DNA of 64,000 nucleotides from Nitrosospira multiformis (GTDB lineage: Bacteria; Pseudomonadota; Gammaproteobacteria; Burkholderiales; Nitrosomonadaceae), in assembly GCF_900111585.1 (NCBI RefSeq), contig NZ_FOHI01000006.1:1-64000 (forward strand), given 5' to 3'. The notes under the pieces were generated by a model. It did not search any database. It was not told the origin of the DNA and saw only the letters and a program-made list of their open reading frames with translations. Below are positions 56,233 through 64,000 of the stretch, one piece after another (the first letter of the stretch is position 1; every line of letters begins with the position of its first letter). Both the position numbers and the translations under genes were made by a program.

Positions 56233-56417
56233 AATTGTTTACGTGAGAAAGGCGTTCGGAGGGAGCATCTGCATTCAGGACGGGTGCGCGACGGGCGCTT
56301 TCGTTGAATTGAATCAGGAAGATTTGTTCGGAACGCTTTGTTCCGGCAACTCTGCGGGATTTGTCGCCGATTATTTTGTGGTTTCACTCAGTGTCAATTT
56401 CTATTCGGGAGCAGAAA

Positions 56418-56891
56418 ATGCGGTTAACAACCAAGGGCCGTTTTGCAGTAACGGCAATGATCGATCTTGCGTTGCACAGCGCGGACGGGCCGGTTACATT
56501 GGCGGGTATCAGTGAACGTCAGAAAATTTCATTGTCTTATCTTGAGCAGTTGTTCGGAAAGCTGCGGCGCAGCAAGCTGGTGGGCAGTGTGCGCGGCCCT
56601 GGCGGCGGCTATCGCCTGACCAAACCCATGAACGAGGTATCTGTAGTAGACATTATTCTGGCTGTGGATGAGCCCATCGACGCCACCCAGTGCGGAGGCA
56701 AGGAAAACTGCCACAATGATCAGCGCTGCATGACCCACGATTTATGGGCGAACCTGAATGCGCGGATACGCGATTACCTGGCGCTGGTTACACTGGAGCA
56801 GCTCGTATCAAACCCCAAGGTGAAGGATATTGCTGTCTTGCAGGATTTGAGAGTCTGCTCCCCATCGCAACATCGTACAGTTCCTGCCTGA
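56418..56891 (+). CDS. iscR: Fe-S cluster-sensing transcription factor IscR
   Basis: A 157-residue Rrf2-family regulator. It begins MRLTTKGRFAVTAMIDLALH with a winged helix-turn-helix (LAGISERQKISLSYLEQLFGKLRRSKLVGSVRGPGGGYRL). The [2Fe-2S] ligands C92, C98, C104 and H107 fall at exactly the E. coli IscR positions. Holo-IscR represses isc genes; apo-IscR acts at other sites. The ATG at 56418 has GGGAG ahead; an upstream in-frame extension is not conserved. Two IscR-like operators lie in its own promoter. iscS follows 61 bases later. Confidence 0.96.
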   Translation: MRLTTKGRFAVTAMIDLALHSADGPVTLAGISERQKISLSYLEQLFGKLRRSKLVGSVRGPGGGYRLTKPMNEVSVVDIILAVDEPIDATQCGGKENCHNDQRCMTHDLWANLNARIRDYLALVTLEQLVSNPKVKDIAVLQDLRVCSPSQHRTVPA

Positions 56892-56952
56892 ACGGTAAGC
56901 CGGTGGTTTCAAGTCCGATTCTCCATTTCGACGAGTTTGAAGGATCCGGTCG

Positions 56953-58110
56953 ATGACTTACACCTATTTCGACCATAACGCCACGACTGCTGTCGATAAA
57001 ACCGCGCTTGATGTCATGTTGCCGTATTTCCAGGAGGAGTACGGCAATCCCTCCAGCCGGCATGCTCCTGGCATTGCAGCTCGCCGGGCAGTTGATCGCG
57101 CGCGTGAGCAGGTGGGGGATGCAGTGGGGGTGCAGCCATCGCAGGTAATTTTCACCAGCGGCGGGTCGGAAGCCAATAATCTGTTTATTCAGGGTGCCGC
57201 GGGTTACATGAAGCCGGGACAGATTGCGATAAGCGCGATTGAGCATCCCTGCGTGATGAAAACTGCGCAGGAATTAGCGCGGGCTTCGCGCGGAAGCTGG
57301 AATCTGCGCCGGCTGGCAGTCGATAATCAGGGACGACTGGATCCGGCTGACCTCGACGAGGCACTGTCGCATCAACAGTCGGGGCTGGTTTCAGTCATGC
57401 TGGCAAACAACGAAACAGGCGTGATTCAGGATGTTTCGATGGTGGCGGAGAAGGCCCGCGCGCGAGGTGCCTGGATTCACACGGACGCGGTGCAGGCGTT
57501 TGGCAAGATATCTGTCGATTTTGCCTCGCTCAATGTACATGCCCTGACACTGTCATCCCACAAGATTTACGGTCCCAAGGGCGCCGCGGCACTTATCATG
57601 GATAAGCGGCTCCTGCTCAAACCTCTTATCTACGGGGGGGGGCATGAAAGCGGATTGCGTTCGGGTACCGAAAACGTTCCCGCAATTGTGGGATTTGGCG
57701 TGGCGTGCGAGTTAGTCAAGAGACGAATAGCGGAACATACCACGCATATCTCGGCATTGCGCCAGCAACTGGAGCGGGGCCTGCTGGAAATGGGCGGGAC
57801 TGTTTTTGGTCTCGGCGCTTCCCGTCTGCCCAATACCTGCTATTTTGCGCTACCGGGTATCGAAGGAGATACTCTGGTAGTACGTCTCGATAAGGCGGGT
57901 TTCGCGGTGGCAAGCGGTGCGGCCTGTTCCAGTGTCAACCCCGGCCGAAGCCATGTGCTGGAAGCGATGGGGGTGGATCCCGCCCTGGCTCGTTGCGCTG
58001 TCCGGGTAAGTCTGGGCGCCTCCAATTCTTCGGAGCAAGTTGCTGATTTCCTTCGCGCTCTCAGTGCTATCGTGGGGGAACTGGAGCAGATGAGCGCACT
58101 TTCGATCTGA
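56953..58110 (+). CDS. iscS: Cysteine desulfurase (NifS/IscS-like)
   Basis: A 385-residue PLP enzyme that takes sulfur from cysteine for Fe-S clusters and thio-modifications. H98 (AIEHPC) and the PLP lysine K204 (SSHKIYGPKG) are present, and the catalytic C325 lies in VASGAACSSVNPGRSHVLEAMGV, a group-I type loop. It is shorter than E. coli IscS (404 residues), lacking the usual C-terminal tail that contacts IscU, so it may be nearer the NifS-like subgroup. The gene follows iscR, but iscU, iscA, hscB, hscA and fdx do not follow; a gene-free stretch of almost 700 bases comes next. Confidence 0.85.
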   Translation: MTYTYFDHNATTAVDKTALDVMLPYFQEEYGNPSSRHAPGIAARRAVDRAREQVGDAVGVQPSQVIFTSGGSEANNLFIQGAAGYMKPGQIAISAIEHPCVMKTAQELARASRGSWNLRRLAVDNQGRLDPADLDEALSHQQSGLVSVMLANNETGVIQDVSMVAEKARARGAWIHTDAVQAFGKISVDFASLNVHALTLSSHKIYGPKGAAALIMDKRLLLKPLIYGGGHESGLRSGTENVPAIVGFGVACELVKRRIAEHTTHISALRQQLERGLLEMGGTVFGLGASRLPNTCYFALPGIEGDTLVVRLDKAGFAVASGAACSSVNPGRSHVLEAMGVDPALARCAVRVSLGASNSSEQVADFLRALSAIVGELEQMSALSI

Positions 58111-58127
58111 TTGTTTCACTTGATACC

Positions 58128-58147
58128 CGTGAGGAGAGACCCTCGCG
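58128..58147 (+). terminator. Hairpin after iscS
   Basis: CGTGAGG (58128-58134) pairs with CCTCGCG (58141-58147) with one G-U pair and a 6-nt loop, 17 bases past the stop codon. The following bases are not T-rich, so it is at best a weak or factor-dependent terminator. Confidence 0.35.
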
Positions 58148-58460
58148 TGGTCATGTAGAGGTTAAAGAGGTTATACACGTTCACAGTTGAGTGGCTGGAT
58201 GCATAGAGTATAAAGCGTCCAAAAGCTTTTACGAATCTCTCCTCACCGTATTTCCCCATCCGTTTCTCTTCCTACTCTCATTCTCTTCCCGCTGCTGGCC
58301 GGAAATTAGCAGCCAAGGCCCTGAAGGATTGCGGTCACTGGTTTAACGGATTGAAACTTTATTTGCCAGCTTCTTTCAGTTCTTCCAGGATTACATCTGG
58401 ACTCCTTATCCGAGAACACCGGGAGCGAGGAATTCCGGCACCTCGCTCATGTCAAAACAT

Positions 58461-58547
58461 CGTCATATCTGCAAAAGCGGGCGTCCCGATTTTTTTACGC
58501 GAGGATATGATAAGTCAATGGATTTCCGCTTCCGCGGAAATGATGAT
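58461..58547. repeat. Degenerate copy of a widespread palindromic intergenic repeat
   Basis: The left end (CGTCATATCTGCAAAAGCGG) and right end (ATGGATTTCCGCTTCCGCGG, then AAATGATGA) resemble the two arms of the dispersed repeat CGTCATTCCCGCGAAAGCGGG...CCCGCTTTCGCGGGAATGACG common in many proteobacterial genomes. In translation such repeats give the familiar AKAGIP...MDFRFRGND peptide, and here SKHRHICKSGRPDFF and MDFRFRGNDD appear. Both arms carry substitutions, so this is an old copy. Confidence 0.6.
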
Positions 58548-58796
58548 CAAGGTTTTGCTCAAGGGATTCTGTCCCTGCTACAAAATGGCTGCCTTTTGTC
58601 CGTGCAGCCTTCTGTCAACAATTTTGTTCCGGACAGTAGCGAGCCTCTTCCGTAAATTTTTCGCAGTGCCTGTCAGCCCATTCCCGGGCCCGTCTTTTTT
58701 ATCTGCCATCAGAACGATTTATGTTTATACTTTGCGTTAGATGCCTCGCCATGTTTCATTGCTCCGTATCCTTTTTGTCATTTTCATTCATAATCC

Positions 58797-59585
58797 GTGA
58801 CATATAACCGTATCACTGTCCTCTTGCTGCTTGCCTGCACAATGCTCGTCACAGGGTGTGCTACTACCCGCACGCAGGGATCGACAGCGCCGAACGATCA
58901 GAGCACAGACTATACGGATTCGATCGACCCATTTGAGGGTATCAATCGCAAGTTTTACACTTTTACCGATGTGATCGACCGGAAAATCGTCGAGCCGGTG
59001 GCGGAGGTTTATATTGATCACGTCCCCGTCCGGGTGCAGCGCTCAGTCGGGAATTTTTATGACAATATCCAGTATCCGAACGTCGTCCTGAATGATTTCC
59101 TGCAAGGCAAGGTACGCCAGGGGTTTCGTGACGGTCTGCGCTTCGTCGTCAATTCCACCATTGGTATCGCCGGGCTCTTTGATCCGGCTTCTTCCATGGG
59201 TTTCACCCAGCACGATGAAGATTTTGGACAAACACTGGGGGTGTGGGGGGTGAATGCAAACACTTACCTTTTTGTTCCCTTGCTTGGGCCTAGCAGCAAT
59301 CGCGATGTTGCCTCATATCCAGTCGCTCTATTTACGAATGTCCTTTTCTATATCGGAACTTATGTGATCGGTGCCCCCCTCACGGTGCCGCTTTCCGTTT
59401 TGGGGGTCATTGACAAGCGGGCAAGATTGTCCGGTCCGATGAAAATCCGTGATGAAGCAGCGCTTGAGCCTTATCTGTTCGTACGCGATGCCTATTTGCA
59501 GCAGCGCAAGCATTTGATTTACGACGGAAATCCCCCTCCCGAGATTTACGACGATCCCGCGGAGGAGGAGCCAGCGGCTAAATAG
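58797..59585 (+). CDS. mlaA: MlaA/VacJ outer-membrane lipoprotein
   Basis: A 262-residue lipoprotein that removes mislocalised phospholipids from the outer leaflet of the outer membrane together with OmpC-like porins, handing them to MlaC. A signal peptide ends in the lipobox LVTGC (cysteine near residue 21). The family core is DPFEGINRKFYTFTDVIDRKIVEPVAE, VGNFYDNIQYPNVVLNDFLQGK, RFVVNSTIGIAGLFDPAS, EDFGQTLGVWGV and YLFVPLLGPSSNRD. The start is a GTG at 58797 without a clear Shine-Dalgarno. The mlaBCDEF transport genes are not in the window. Confidence 0.95.
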   Translation: MTYNRITVLLLLACTMLVTGCATTRTQGSTAPNDQSTDYTDSIDPFEGINRKFYTFTDVIDRKIVEPVAEVYIDHVPVRVQRSVGNFYDNIQYPNVVLNDFLQGKVRQGFRDGLRFVVNSTIGIAGLFDPASSMGFTQHDEDFGQTLGVWGVNANTYLFVPLLGPSSNRDVASYPVALFTNVLFYIGTYVIGAPLTVPLSVLGVIDKRARLSGPMKIRDEAALEPYLFVRDAYLQQRKHLIYDGNPPPEIYDDPAEEEPAAK

Positions 59586-59775
59586 CGTCCTATTAGCCGC
59601 CTGTTGCATGCGAATGTAGTAGCGCATGAGCTTGAGGCATGCGAGTCGTACGTTTTTCTGCCCGACGGAGTAGTGATCCGGTGGCGTATCCCTTGAAATC
59701 CTGCAAACGTGAGGCTGAGCAGGATGTATTGTTCTCCCCTCTTCCTTACCCGTAAAAGCGCGAGGAGCGTCAACC

Positions 59776-60180
59776 ATGAGCGAGTTCGACCGAAGGATGG
59801 AACGTCCTGTATCTGCTGGACCGCTTCATCTCAGCCATCTCGTCTATCTGTTGCATGGTTTCAGCGTTCTGATGGGAATGCTGGGACCGGCATTCATCAT
59901 TACGACCTTTCTCACCGGGTGGCCCTCGATCGTCGCAGTGATTCTCAACTACGCGAAGCGGAGCGATGTGCGCGGCACCTGGCTTGATTCCCATTTCGGC
60001 TGGCAGATACGCACTTTCTGGTACACCTTGCTTTGGTTGGTGATTGCAGCCCTGTTGTTTGCGACCATCATCGGCATCGGGCTTGCGTACATTCTCATCG
60101 TGGGCACAGGATTCTGGGTGGCATACCGCCTCATTCGCGGCTGGCTGGCATTGACGGAGGGCAGGCCCATGCCGATGTGA
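59776..60180 (+). CDS. Small polytopic membrane protein (DUF4870/COG3671-like)
   Basis: A 134-residue inner-membrane protein with three hydrophobic helices (about residues 25-60, 78-100 and 100-120). The order HLVYLLHGFSVLMG, FLTGWPSIVAVILNYAKRSDVRGTWLDSHFGWQIRTFWYTLLW and GTGFWVAYRLIRGWLAL matches the COG3671/DUF4870-type family as I know it. Members are widespread but of unknown function. It begins 190 bases after mlaA on the same strand. A long stem-loop (60294-60401) lies downstream. Confidence 0.75.
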   Translation: MSEFDRRMERPVSAGPLHLSHLVYLLHGFSVLMGMLGPAFIITTFLTGWPSIVAVILNYAKRSDVRGTWLDSHFGWQIRTFWYTLLWLVIAALLFATIIGIGLAYILIVGTGFWVAYRLIRGWLALTEGRPMPM

Positions 60181-60293
60181 ACGCACACTTCAGTCAACCC
60201 AATCGTCCTGGCTTTTGTATTCGCCTGTCCGATTCTTTCCCCTTGCTAGGTTCGTTTCCATTTCTGTCATCTTTCTTTGCCGGTCTTATCAAT

Positions 60294-60401
60294 AGGACTT
60301 CGGAAGTTTATGTGTGCCACCGTACAGAATTCGGTAATTGCACTCGCTAATATCTACCATTCTGATTCTCCGGGTAGTAGAGATAAATGTTCTGAAGTCC
60401 T
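60294..60401. other. 108-nt long stem-loop (structured RNA or MITE-like element)
   Basis: AGGACTTC (60294-60301) pairs with GAAGTCCT (60394-60401). The stem continues through a G-U and GAA/TTC to 12 pairs, then after a small internal loop TTTAT (60307-60311) pairs with ATAAA (60383-60387). An inner hairpin CTACC (60354-60358)/GGTAG (60373-60377) sits in the loop. It occupies the middle of the 391-base gap between the membrane protein and the Crp/Fnr gene, which otherwise shows no gene. The shape fits either a structured RNA or a miniature inverted-repeat element. Confidence 0.5.
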
Positions 60402-60480
60402 GAAATTGCAGAATGAAAATTGAAGACTGTCTTATGCCCGGAGAGGGGCAGAGTTGCAAAGGAATAAGCTCAGGCCTAGA

Positions 60481-60498
60481 AATACTGCTAATACTGCT
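60481..60498 (+). repeat. 9-bp tandem repeat upstream of the Crp/Fnr gene
   Basis: AATACTGCT is repeated twice without a gap and is directly followed by ATAAAA, making a TATAAA at 60498-60503 that could be a -10 box. No matching -35 box is seen. It lies 73 bases before the regulator's ATG. Confidence 0.4.
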
Positions 60499-60571
60499 AT
60501 AAAACGACAAGCGTTATGGGCGACATGTACCGGCTACATTTTCCGATGCCAGACCTATATTGAAGTTCATC

Positions 60572-61351
60572 ATGCTTCCACCGCAGAGTCCCAAGCAGAA
60601 CAAGATTCTCGCAGCGCTGTCTCCCGGGAGCTATACCCGCTTACTGCCTCTTCTTGAGCATGTGCCCATGCCAGCCGGTCAAGTCATCTACGACCCTGGT
60701 CTTCCTTTCAAATATGTGTATTTCCCGACAAACTCCGTAGTTGCACGTCTGTATGAGACGGCAAGCGGAGCGTGTACACAGACCGGACTCATCGGAAACG
60801 AGGGGTTGGTCGGTGTTTCGGCGCTGCTGGGCGGGGAGAACTATTCTGCTCGCGTTCTGGTGCTGAGCACCGGTAAGGGTTATCGCATTAAAACCAGCTT
60901 CGTAAGGGATGAGTTTGAGCTGGGCGACGAACTGAGGCAATTCGTCCTGCGCTTTGCCCATGCTCTGATGGTCCAAACCGAACAGGTAGCCGTTTCCAAT
61001 CGGTACCATACGGTTGATCAGCAGTTGAGCTATCTTTTATTGATGAGTCTGGATCGTCTGCCGGGAGATGAGCTTCATATAACCCACGAGCAGGCGGGAA
61101 TCATGCTGGGTGTACGTCGCGAAAGTGTAACGGTTGCAGCGCACAAGCTTCAGGCAGCCGGTGCGATTCGCTGCCGCCGCGGACATCTTGCAGTTGCAGA
61201 CCGCCAGCAACTGGAAGCAAGCGCGGGCGAGCAGTATGAGGTCGTAAAAAAAGAATACGAATGTCTGGCAGCGTTTTATGCTTCGCATGCTGTCCATTCT
61301 TCCGAACTGTCTCCTGCAAGATTCAAACGGTTTTTTCAGTCAGCCGAGTAA
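60572..61351 (+). CDS. Crp/Fnr-family transcriptional regulator
   Basis: A protein of about 259 residues with an N-terminal cyclic-nucleotide-binding-like beta-roll (residues about 15-135: MPAGQVIYDPGLPFKYVYFPTNSVVARL, LIGNEGLVGVSALLGG). A dimerisation helix and a C-terminal winged helix-turn-helix follow (LHITHEQAGIMLGVRRESVTVAAHKLQAAGAI). The four Fnr cysteines and the cAMP-binding arginine-serine motif of Crp are not evident, so the signal is unknown. The ATG at 60572 is used; a TTG four codons earlier is possible. It stands upstream of a di-haem cytochrome gene and may control it (inference). Confidence 0.85.
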   Translation: MLPPQSPKQNKILAALSPGSYTRLLPLLEHVPMPAGQVIYDPGLPFKYVYFPTNSVVARLYETASGACTQTGLIGNEGLVGVSALLGGENYSARVLVLSTGKGYRIKTSFVRDEFELGDELRQFVLRFAHALMVQTEQVAVSNRYHTVDQQLSYLLLMSLDRLPGDELHITHEQAGIMLGVRRESVTVAAHKLQAAGAIRCRRGHLAVADRQQLEASAGEQYEVVKKEYECLAAFYASHAVHSSELSPARFKRFFQSAE

Positions 61352-61576
61352 GCCAGGACATTGTCCGGCTGTCCGGCGCCTTCTGCCAGAAGTACTGGAA
61401 TACTGCCTCCTCCCGATCCTGGCCTGACCGCGCGATCATGTGTGCGGTTTCGAACAGAGTTGTTTTCCTGGACATGACATTATTTCAATCGTTTAGCTGA
61501 ATATGGGAAATCCGGACAAGAAAATGCGGGAATAAGTGCGTACTGGCTCCCCGCAGGTAAGAAAGGAGGATCGACA

Positions 61577-63121
61577 ATGAAAAATATGAATATCCTTATC
61601 CTGAGTGCAGGATTCCTCAGCTTGAGTGCGGGAATGAATGGCGCCCTGAGTCAGGACGATCGCGCAAAGCATTCCGCAAATCGTGCCCCGCATGATGCGG
61701 TTGAAGATGCCCAGACACCTCGCCGCGTCTCTGTCACCCGGTCGGAGCAGAAAAAAGACGAACATGATCGTTCCAATATTTTTGATGCAAAGAATGCAAT
61801 GCCTTCCTCGCCAGCTTTTGGGAACCAACCTGATAACGGAAAGGTTCTGGGATTTGATTTTTCCCGGGATCCGTTCAACGCCAAAAAGCCGATGCAAACT
61901 TTTGAGGAAATCATGAAAGCAGATGTGGCTGAGCGCCCAAAGGTAATGCAAACGCAGCGTGAATTGCTGCAGCGGCGATATGATTTGAAGCCCCGGCTGG
62001 ATAAGGAGGCAAAAATGTCGCGCGGCAAGCCGCTGGCGGTGGGCCCCACGGCACGCTTATCGTCGGGCATGACGTGGCAAAAACTCGCCGGAATGGCGCC
62101 TGAAGAGATAAAGAGCAAAAACGCATTTCCATATCCAGCCCTTCCGCATCCCAAGCAATCCACGGGGGGTCAGGTGTTTCCCCAAATGCAGATCGACATG
62201 TTTCCCAGGCTGCAACGATTTGATGTCGATTTCGATTTACCTGAAGCATTCTTGCCGGAGTTTCCACCAGCGATATTCCTCCAGAATCGGCCTGAGTTAG
62301 GGGATGTGTCGCGGGGAGAGGTGGTTTCCATCAATAATTTTCATAGGTTATTTAAAGACATCTTGACCCCCGTCCAGCTCAACGGGTTGCAGATGCTACT
62401 CACGCCACTGCCTCAGGAAGAATTCAATCCGACGGACGATCGTAAAAGTACCGAACCGAGTCTTGGAGTAACTTGCCTCGATTGCCACATCAACGGCCAC
62501 ACGACCGGGCAATTTCATCTGAGTCCCGATATCCGCCCGGAAGAACGCCGATTCCGTCTCGACACGGTAAGCCTGCGCGGTATGTATAACCAGCAGATAC
62601 ACGGTTCGAAACGTAGCCTGCGTTCAGTGGAAGACTTCACAGAGTTCGAATTCCGTACCGCTTATTTCAATGGCGATCCGATCCGTGCAATGAAAAAAGG
62701 CTTTCCCGTATTTGACCGGATTCATGTAAGTCATATGGCACAGCTTCAGAACATGTTCGATTTTCCGCCCGCACCAAAACTCAAGAGTGACGGGAGACTT
62801 GATCCAGCCAAAGCCACGGAAAAGGAAATGCGCGGGGAGAAACTCTTCTTCGGAAAGGGGCAATGCGCAAGCTGCCACCAGCCTCCCACATTCCTGGATC
62901 ATCAGATGCACGATCTGAAGCTCGAACGCTTCCTGAATGAACCAGGAGATGGACCGATAAAGACTTTCACACTGCGGGGTATCAAGGACAGCCCCCCGTA
63001 CCTGCATGATGGCCGTTTGCTGACCCTTGAAGATACAGTCGAGTTTTTCAATCTGGTACTGGGGCTCAAGCTTACGGATGAGGAGAAGTCCGACCTGGTC
63101 GCGTATATGCGTCAACTGTAA
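61577..63121 (+). CDS. Exported di-haem cytochrome c (cytochrome c peroxidase/MauG-like)
   Basis: A 514-residue periplasmic protein with a signal peptide (MKNMNILILSAGFLSLSAGMNG) and two haem-attachment sites, CLDCH near residue 300 and CASCH near 430. The C-terminal domain (FFGKGQCASCHQPPTFLDHQMHDL, TLRGIKDSPPYLHDGRLLTLEDTVEFFNLVLG) is that of the bacterial di-haem peroxidase/MauG family. Residues about 30-280 form a long N-terminal region without a recognised domain. Usual family length is about 350 residues, so this is an enlarged member. GAAAGGAGG lies just ahead of the ATG. It could detoxify peroxide or oxidise a periplasmic partner; which is not determinable. Confidence 0.85.
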   Translation: MKNMNILILSAGFLSLSAGMNGALSQDDRAKHSANRAPHDAVEDAQTPRRVSVTRSEQKKDEHDRSNIFDAKNAMPSSPAFGNQPDNGKVLGFDFSRDPFNAKKPMQTFEEIMKADVAERPKVMQTQRELLQRRYDLKPRLDKEAKMSRGKPLAVGPTARLSSGMTWQKLAGMAPEEIKSKNAFPYPALPHPKQSTGGQVFPQMQIDMFPRLQRFDVDFDLPEAFLPEFPPAIFLQNRPELGDVSRGEVVSINNFHRLFKDILTPVQLNGLQMLLTPLPQEEFNPTDDRKSTEPSLGVTCLDCHINGHTTGQFHLSPDIRPEERRFRLDTVSLRGMYNQQIHGSKRSLRSVEDFTEFEFRTAYFNGDPIRAMKKGFPVFDRIHVSHMAQLQNMFDFPPAPKLKSDGRLDPAKATEKEMRGEKLFFGKGQCASCHQPPTFLDHQMHDLKLERFLNEPGDGPIKTFTLRGIKDSPPYLHDGRLLTLEDTVEFFNLVLGLKLTDEEKSDLVAYMRQL

Positions 63122-63124
63122 TTG

Positions 63125-63142
63125 ATGCTCCCAAGGGAGCAT
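63125..63142 (+). terminator. Hairpin after the di-haem cytochrome gene
   Basis: ATGCTCCC (63125-63132) and GGGAGCAT (63135-63142) form a perfect 8-bp stem with a minimal loop, starting four bases after the stop codon and followed by ATCTTTC. The T-tract is short, so termination may be partial and the downstream galU could be reached by read-through. Confidence 0.5.
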
Positions 63143-63221
63143 ATCTTTCGAGTTTCGCACTTTTGTAACGTCATCAGTGTATATATAGATGATATAGATG
63201 AAGTTTTAGGGGAGATCACTC

Positions 63222-64000
63222 ATGAGCATTACTGCCACACCTGTAATAAATCGAAAAGATGTGCTTTCGTTGACTGCTGGACCCGCTGTTCGCAAATCCC
63301 CGCGAGCCGTGCGCAAGGCTGTGTTTCCCGTAGCTGGACTTGGCACCCGCTTCCTGCCCGCGACCAAGGCAGTAGCCAAAGAAATGCTGCCCATAGTGGA
63401 CAAGCCGTTGATCCAGTATGCGGTGGAAGAAGCGGCTGCGGCAGGTATCGAAGAAATCATTTTCATCACCCATCGGAGCAAGCGCGCCATTGAAGATCAT
63501 CTGCACCGGGCCGTGGAACTGGAAAGCGAATTGGCCTCCCAGGGAAAACATGCTTCGCTGAAAATGCTGCGACAGTTGACGCCGGGTGGCATTCATTTCA
63601 GCTTTGTCCGGCAGGAGGAGCCGCGGGGTTTGGGGCATGCAATTTACTGCGCCCGACATCTCGTGGGCAACGAACCGTTTGCCGTACTGCTTCCGGATGA
63701 TTTGATCGATGGAGATCCTCCTGTGCTCGCCCAGATGGTGTCCCAGTATGAACAAGTCCAAAGTAGCCTCATAGCGGTGCGTCAGGTTACGCGCGAACAG
63801 ACGCGGCGGTATGGAATCGTGGATGCTTTTGATGCAGATGCAGAGAACGATACCCTGAAAATCAGAGGAGTAGTGGAAAAGCCTTCTCCTGACGCTGCGC
63901 CATCCACGATGGCTATCGTAGGTCGTTACGTTTTGTCACCCGCCATCTTTGACTGCATCAGCAATCTCAACCCGGGAACAGGGGGGGAAATTCAGCTTAC
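63222..64000 (+). CDS. galU: Second UTP-glucose-1-phosphate uridylyltransferase, truncated by the window edge
   Basis: The frame starts at an ATG preceded by AGGGGAGA and is still open at base 64000, giving 259 visible codons. After an N-terminal extension of about 30 residues come the family motifs [77 protein letters not shown] and GTGGEIQLT. It is clearly homologous to the galU at 30326 but divergent in loops and longer at the N-terminus, so it is an older paralogue or was acquired separately. Its neighbours lie outside the window; an exopolysaccharide cluster is a reasonable guess. Confidence 0.93.
   Translation, partial: MSITATPVINRKDVLSLTAGPAVRKSPRAVRKAVFPVAGLGTRFLPATKAVAKEMLPIVDKPLIQYAVEEAAAAGIEEIIFITHRSKRAIEDHLHRAVELESELASQGKHASLKMLRQLTPGGIHFSFVRQEEPRGLGHAIYCARHLVGNEPFAVLLPDDLIDGDPPVLAQMVSQYEQVQSSLIAVRQVTREQTRRYGIVDAFDADAENDTLKIRGVVEKPSPDAAPSTMAIVGRYVLSPAIFDCISNLNPGTGGEIQL

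Larger units (their letters stand above)
58111..58796. other. Gene-poor region between iscS and mlaA
   Basis: These 686 bases contain no gene I can support. A 129-codon plus-strand frame (58351-58740) is open only by chance; its middle reads through a degenerate dispersed repeat (58461-58547). A hairpin follows the iscS stop (58128-58147). No isc-like fragment is recognisable in any frame. The remainder is pyrimidine-rich and unremarkable. Confidence 0.55.

Noticed and set aside
58351-58740. A 129-codon rightward frame between iscS and mlaA.
   Set aside because: Its middle is the translated dispersed repeat and the remainder has no protein-like features or start signal.
63160-63200. A promoter for the second galU (TTGTAA and TATAGA).
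   Set aside because: The spacing is 15 bases and the elements are poor matches, so it is too weak to call.

Overview
The window looks like a chromosomal segment of a betaproteobacterium. Protein style and gene content (PEP-CTERM surface protein, di-haem cytochrome, many TonB/lipoprotein envelope genes) point to the Nitrosomonadaceae, most likely a Nitrosospira-type ammonia oxidiser. That placement is inference: no 16S or amo gene is present. I see no tRNA, rRNA, CRISPR array or intact insertion sequence. The only mobile-element traces are a decayed transposase fragment (421-559) and a degenerate dispersed repeat (58461-58547).

Layout. 1-3.7 kb: the end of an EAL-domain gene, a transposase remnant, then a leftward WbpL/WbpM-like pair for O-antigen or capsule initiation. 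3.9-9.5 kb: a dicarboxylate/amino-acid symporter, then an exported Asp-box (sialidase-fold) protein with a CECC motif followed by a large TonB-dependent receptor. 9.5-20.3 kb: serB, an SH3/coiled-coil lipoprotein, a dCache-HAMP-GGDEF diguanylate cyclase, mfd, recJ and a DUF1207 outer-membrane protein. 20.6-23.2 kb: an EmrE-like SMR pump with hairpins in its leader, a glycine-rich PEP-CTERM protein, and queF. 23.3-33.1 kb: a rightward run smc-zipA-ligA-galU-hpt-mtnP-like-def covering chromosome organisation, division, ligation, UDP-glucose, purine salvage and deformylation. 33.1-35.6 kb: leftward aroK, an EF-hand protein, a 26-residue membrane microprotein and a YqjD/YqjE/YqjK-like envelope stress cluster.

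35.8-47.9 kb is the conserved rpsB-tsf-pyrH-frr-uppS-cdsA-dxr-rseP-bamA-skp-fabZ-rnhB block. It joins translation, UMP synthesis, ribosome recycling, undecaprenyl and CDP-diacylglycerol synthesis, isoprenoids, site-2 proteolysis and outer-membrane assembly. lpxD, lpxA and lpxB, which usually sit between skp and rnhB, are missing here. 48-55 kb: slyD, then leftward suhB, a GH63-type glycosidase and mutS. 55.2-58.1 kb: trmJ, iscR and an IscS-like desulfurase, with a good promoter and two IscR type-1-like operators in front of iscR but no iscU or other isc genes after iscS. 58.8-64 kb: mlaA, a small membrane protein, a long stem-loop, a Crp/Fnr-type regulator, a di-haem cytochrome c and a second, truncated galU.

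Most of the window is housekeeping. The least explained parts are the Asp-box/TonB receptor pair, the hairpin leader of the SMR pump, the iscR control region with its 14-bp tandem duplication, the 108-nt stem-loop at 60.3 kb, the membrane microprotein at 34.3 kb, and several lineage-specific inserts in conserved proteins (WbpM-like, RecJ, MutS, TonB receptor).
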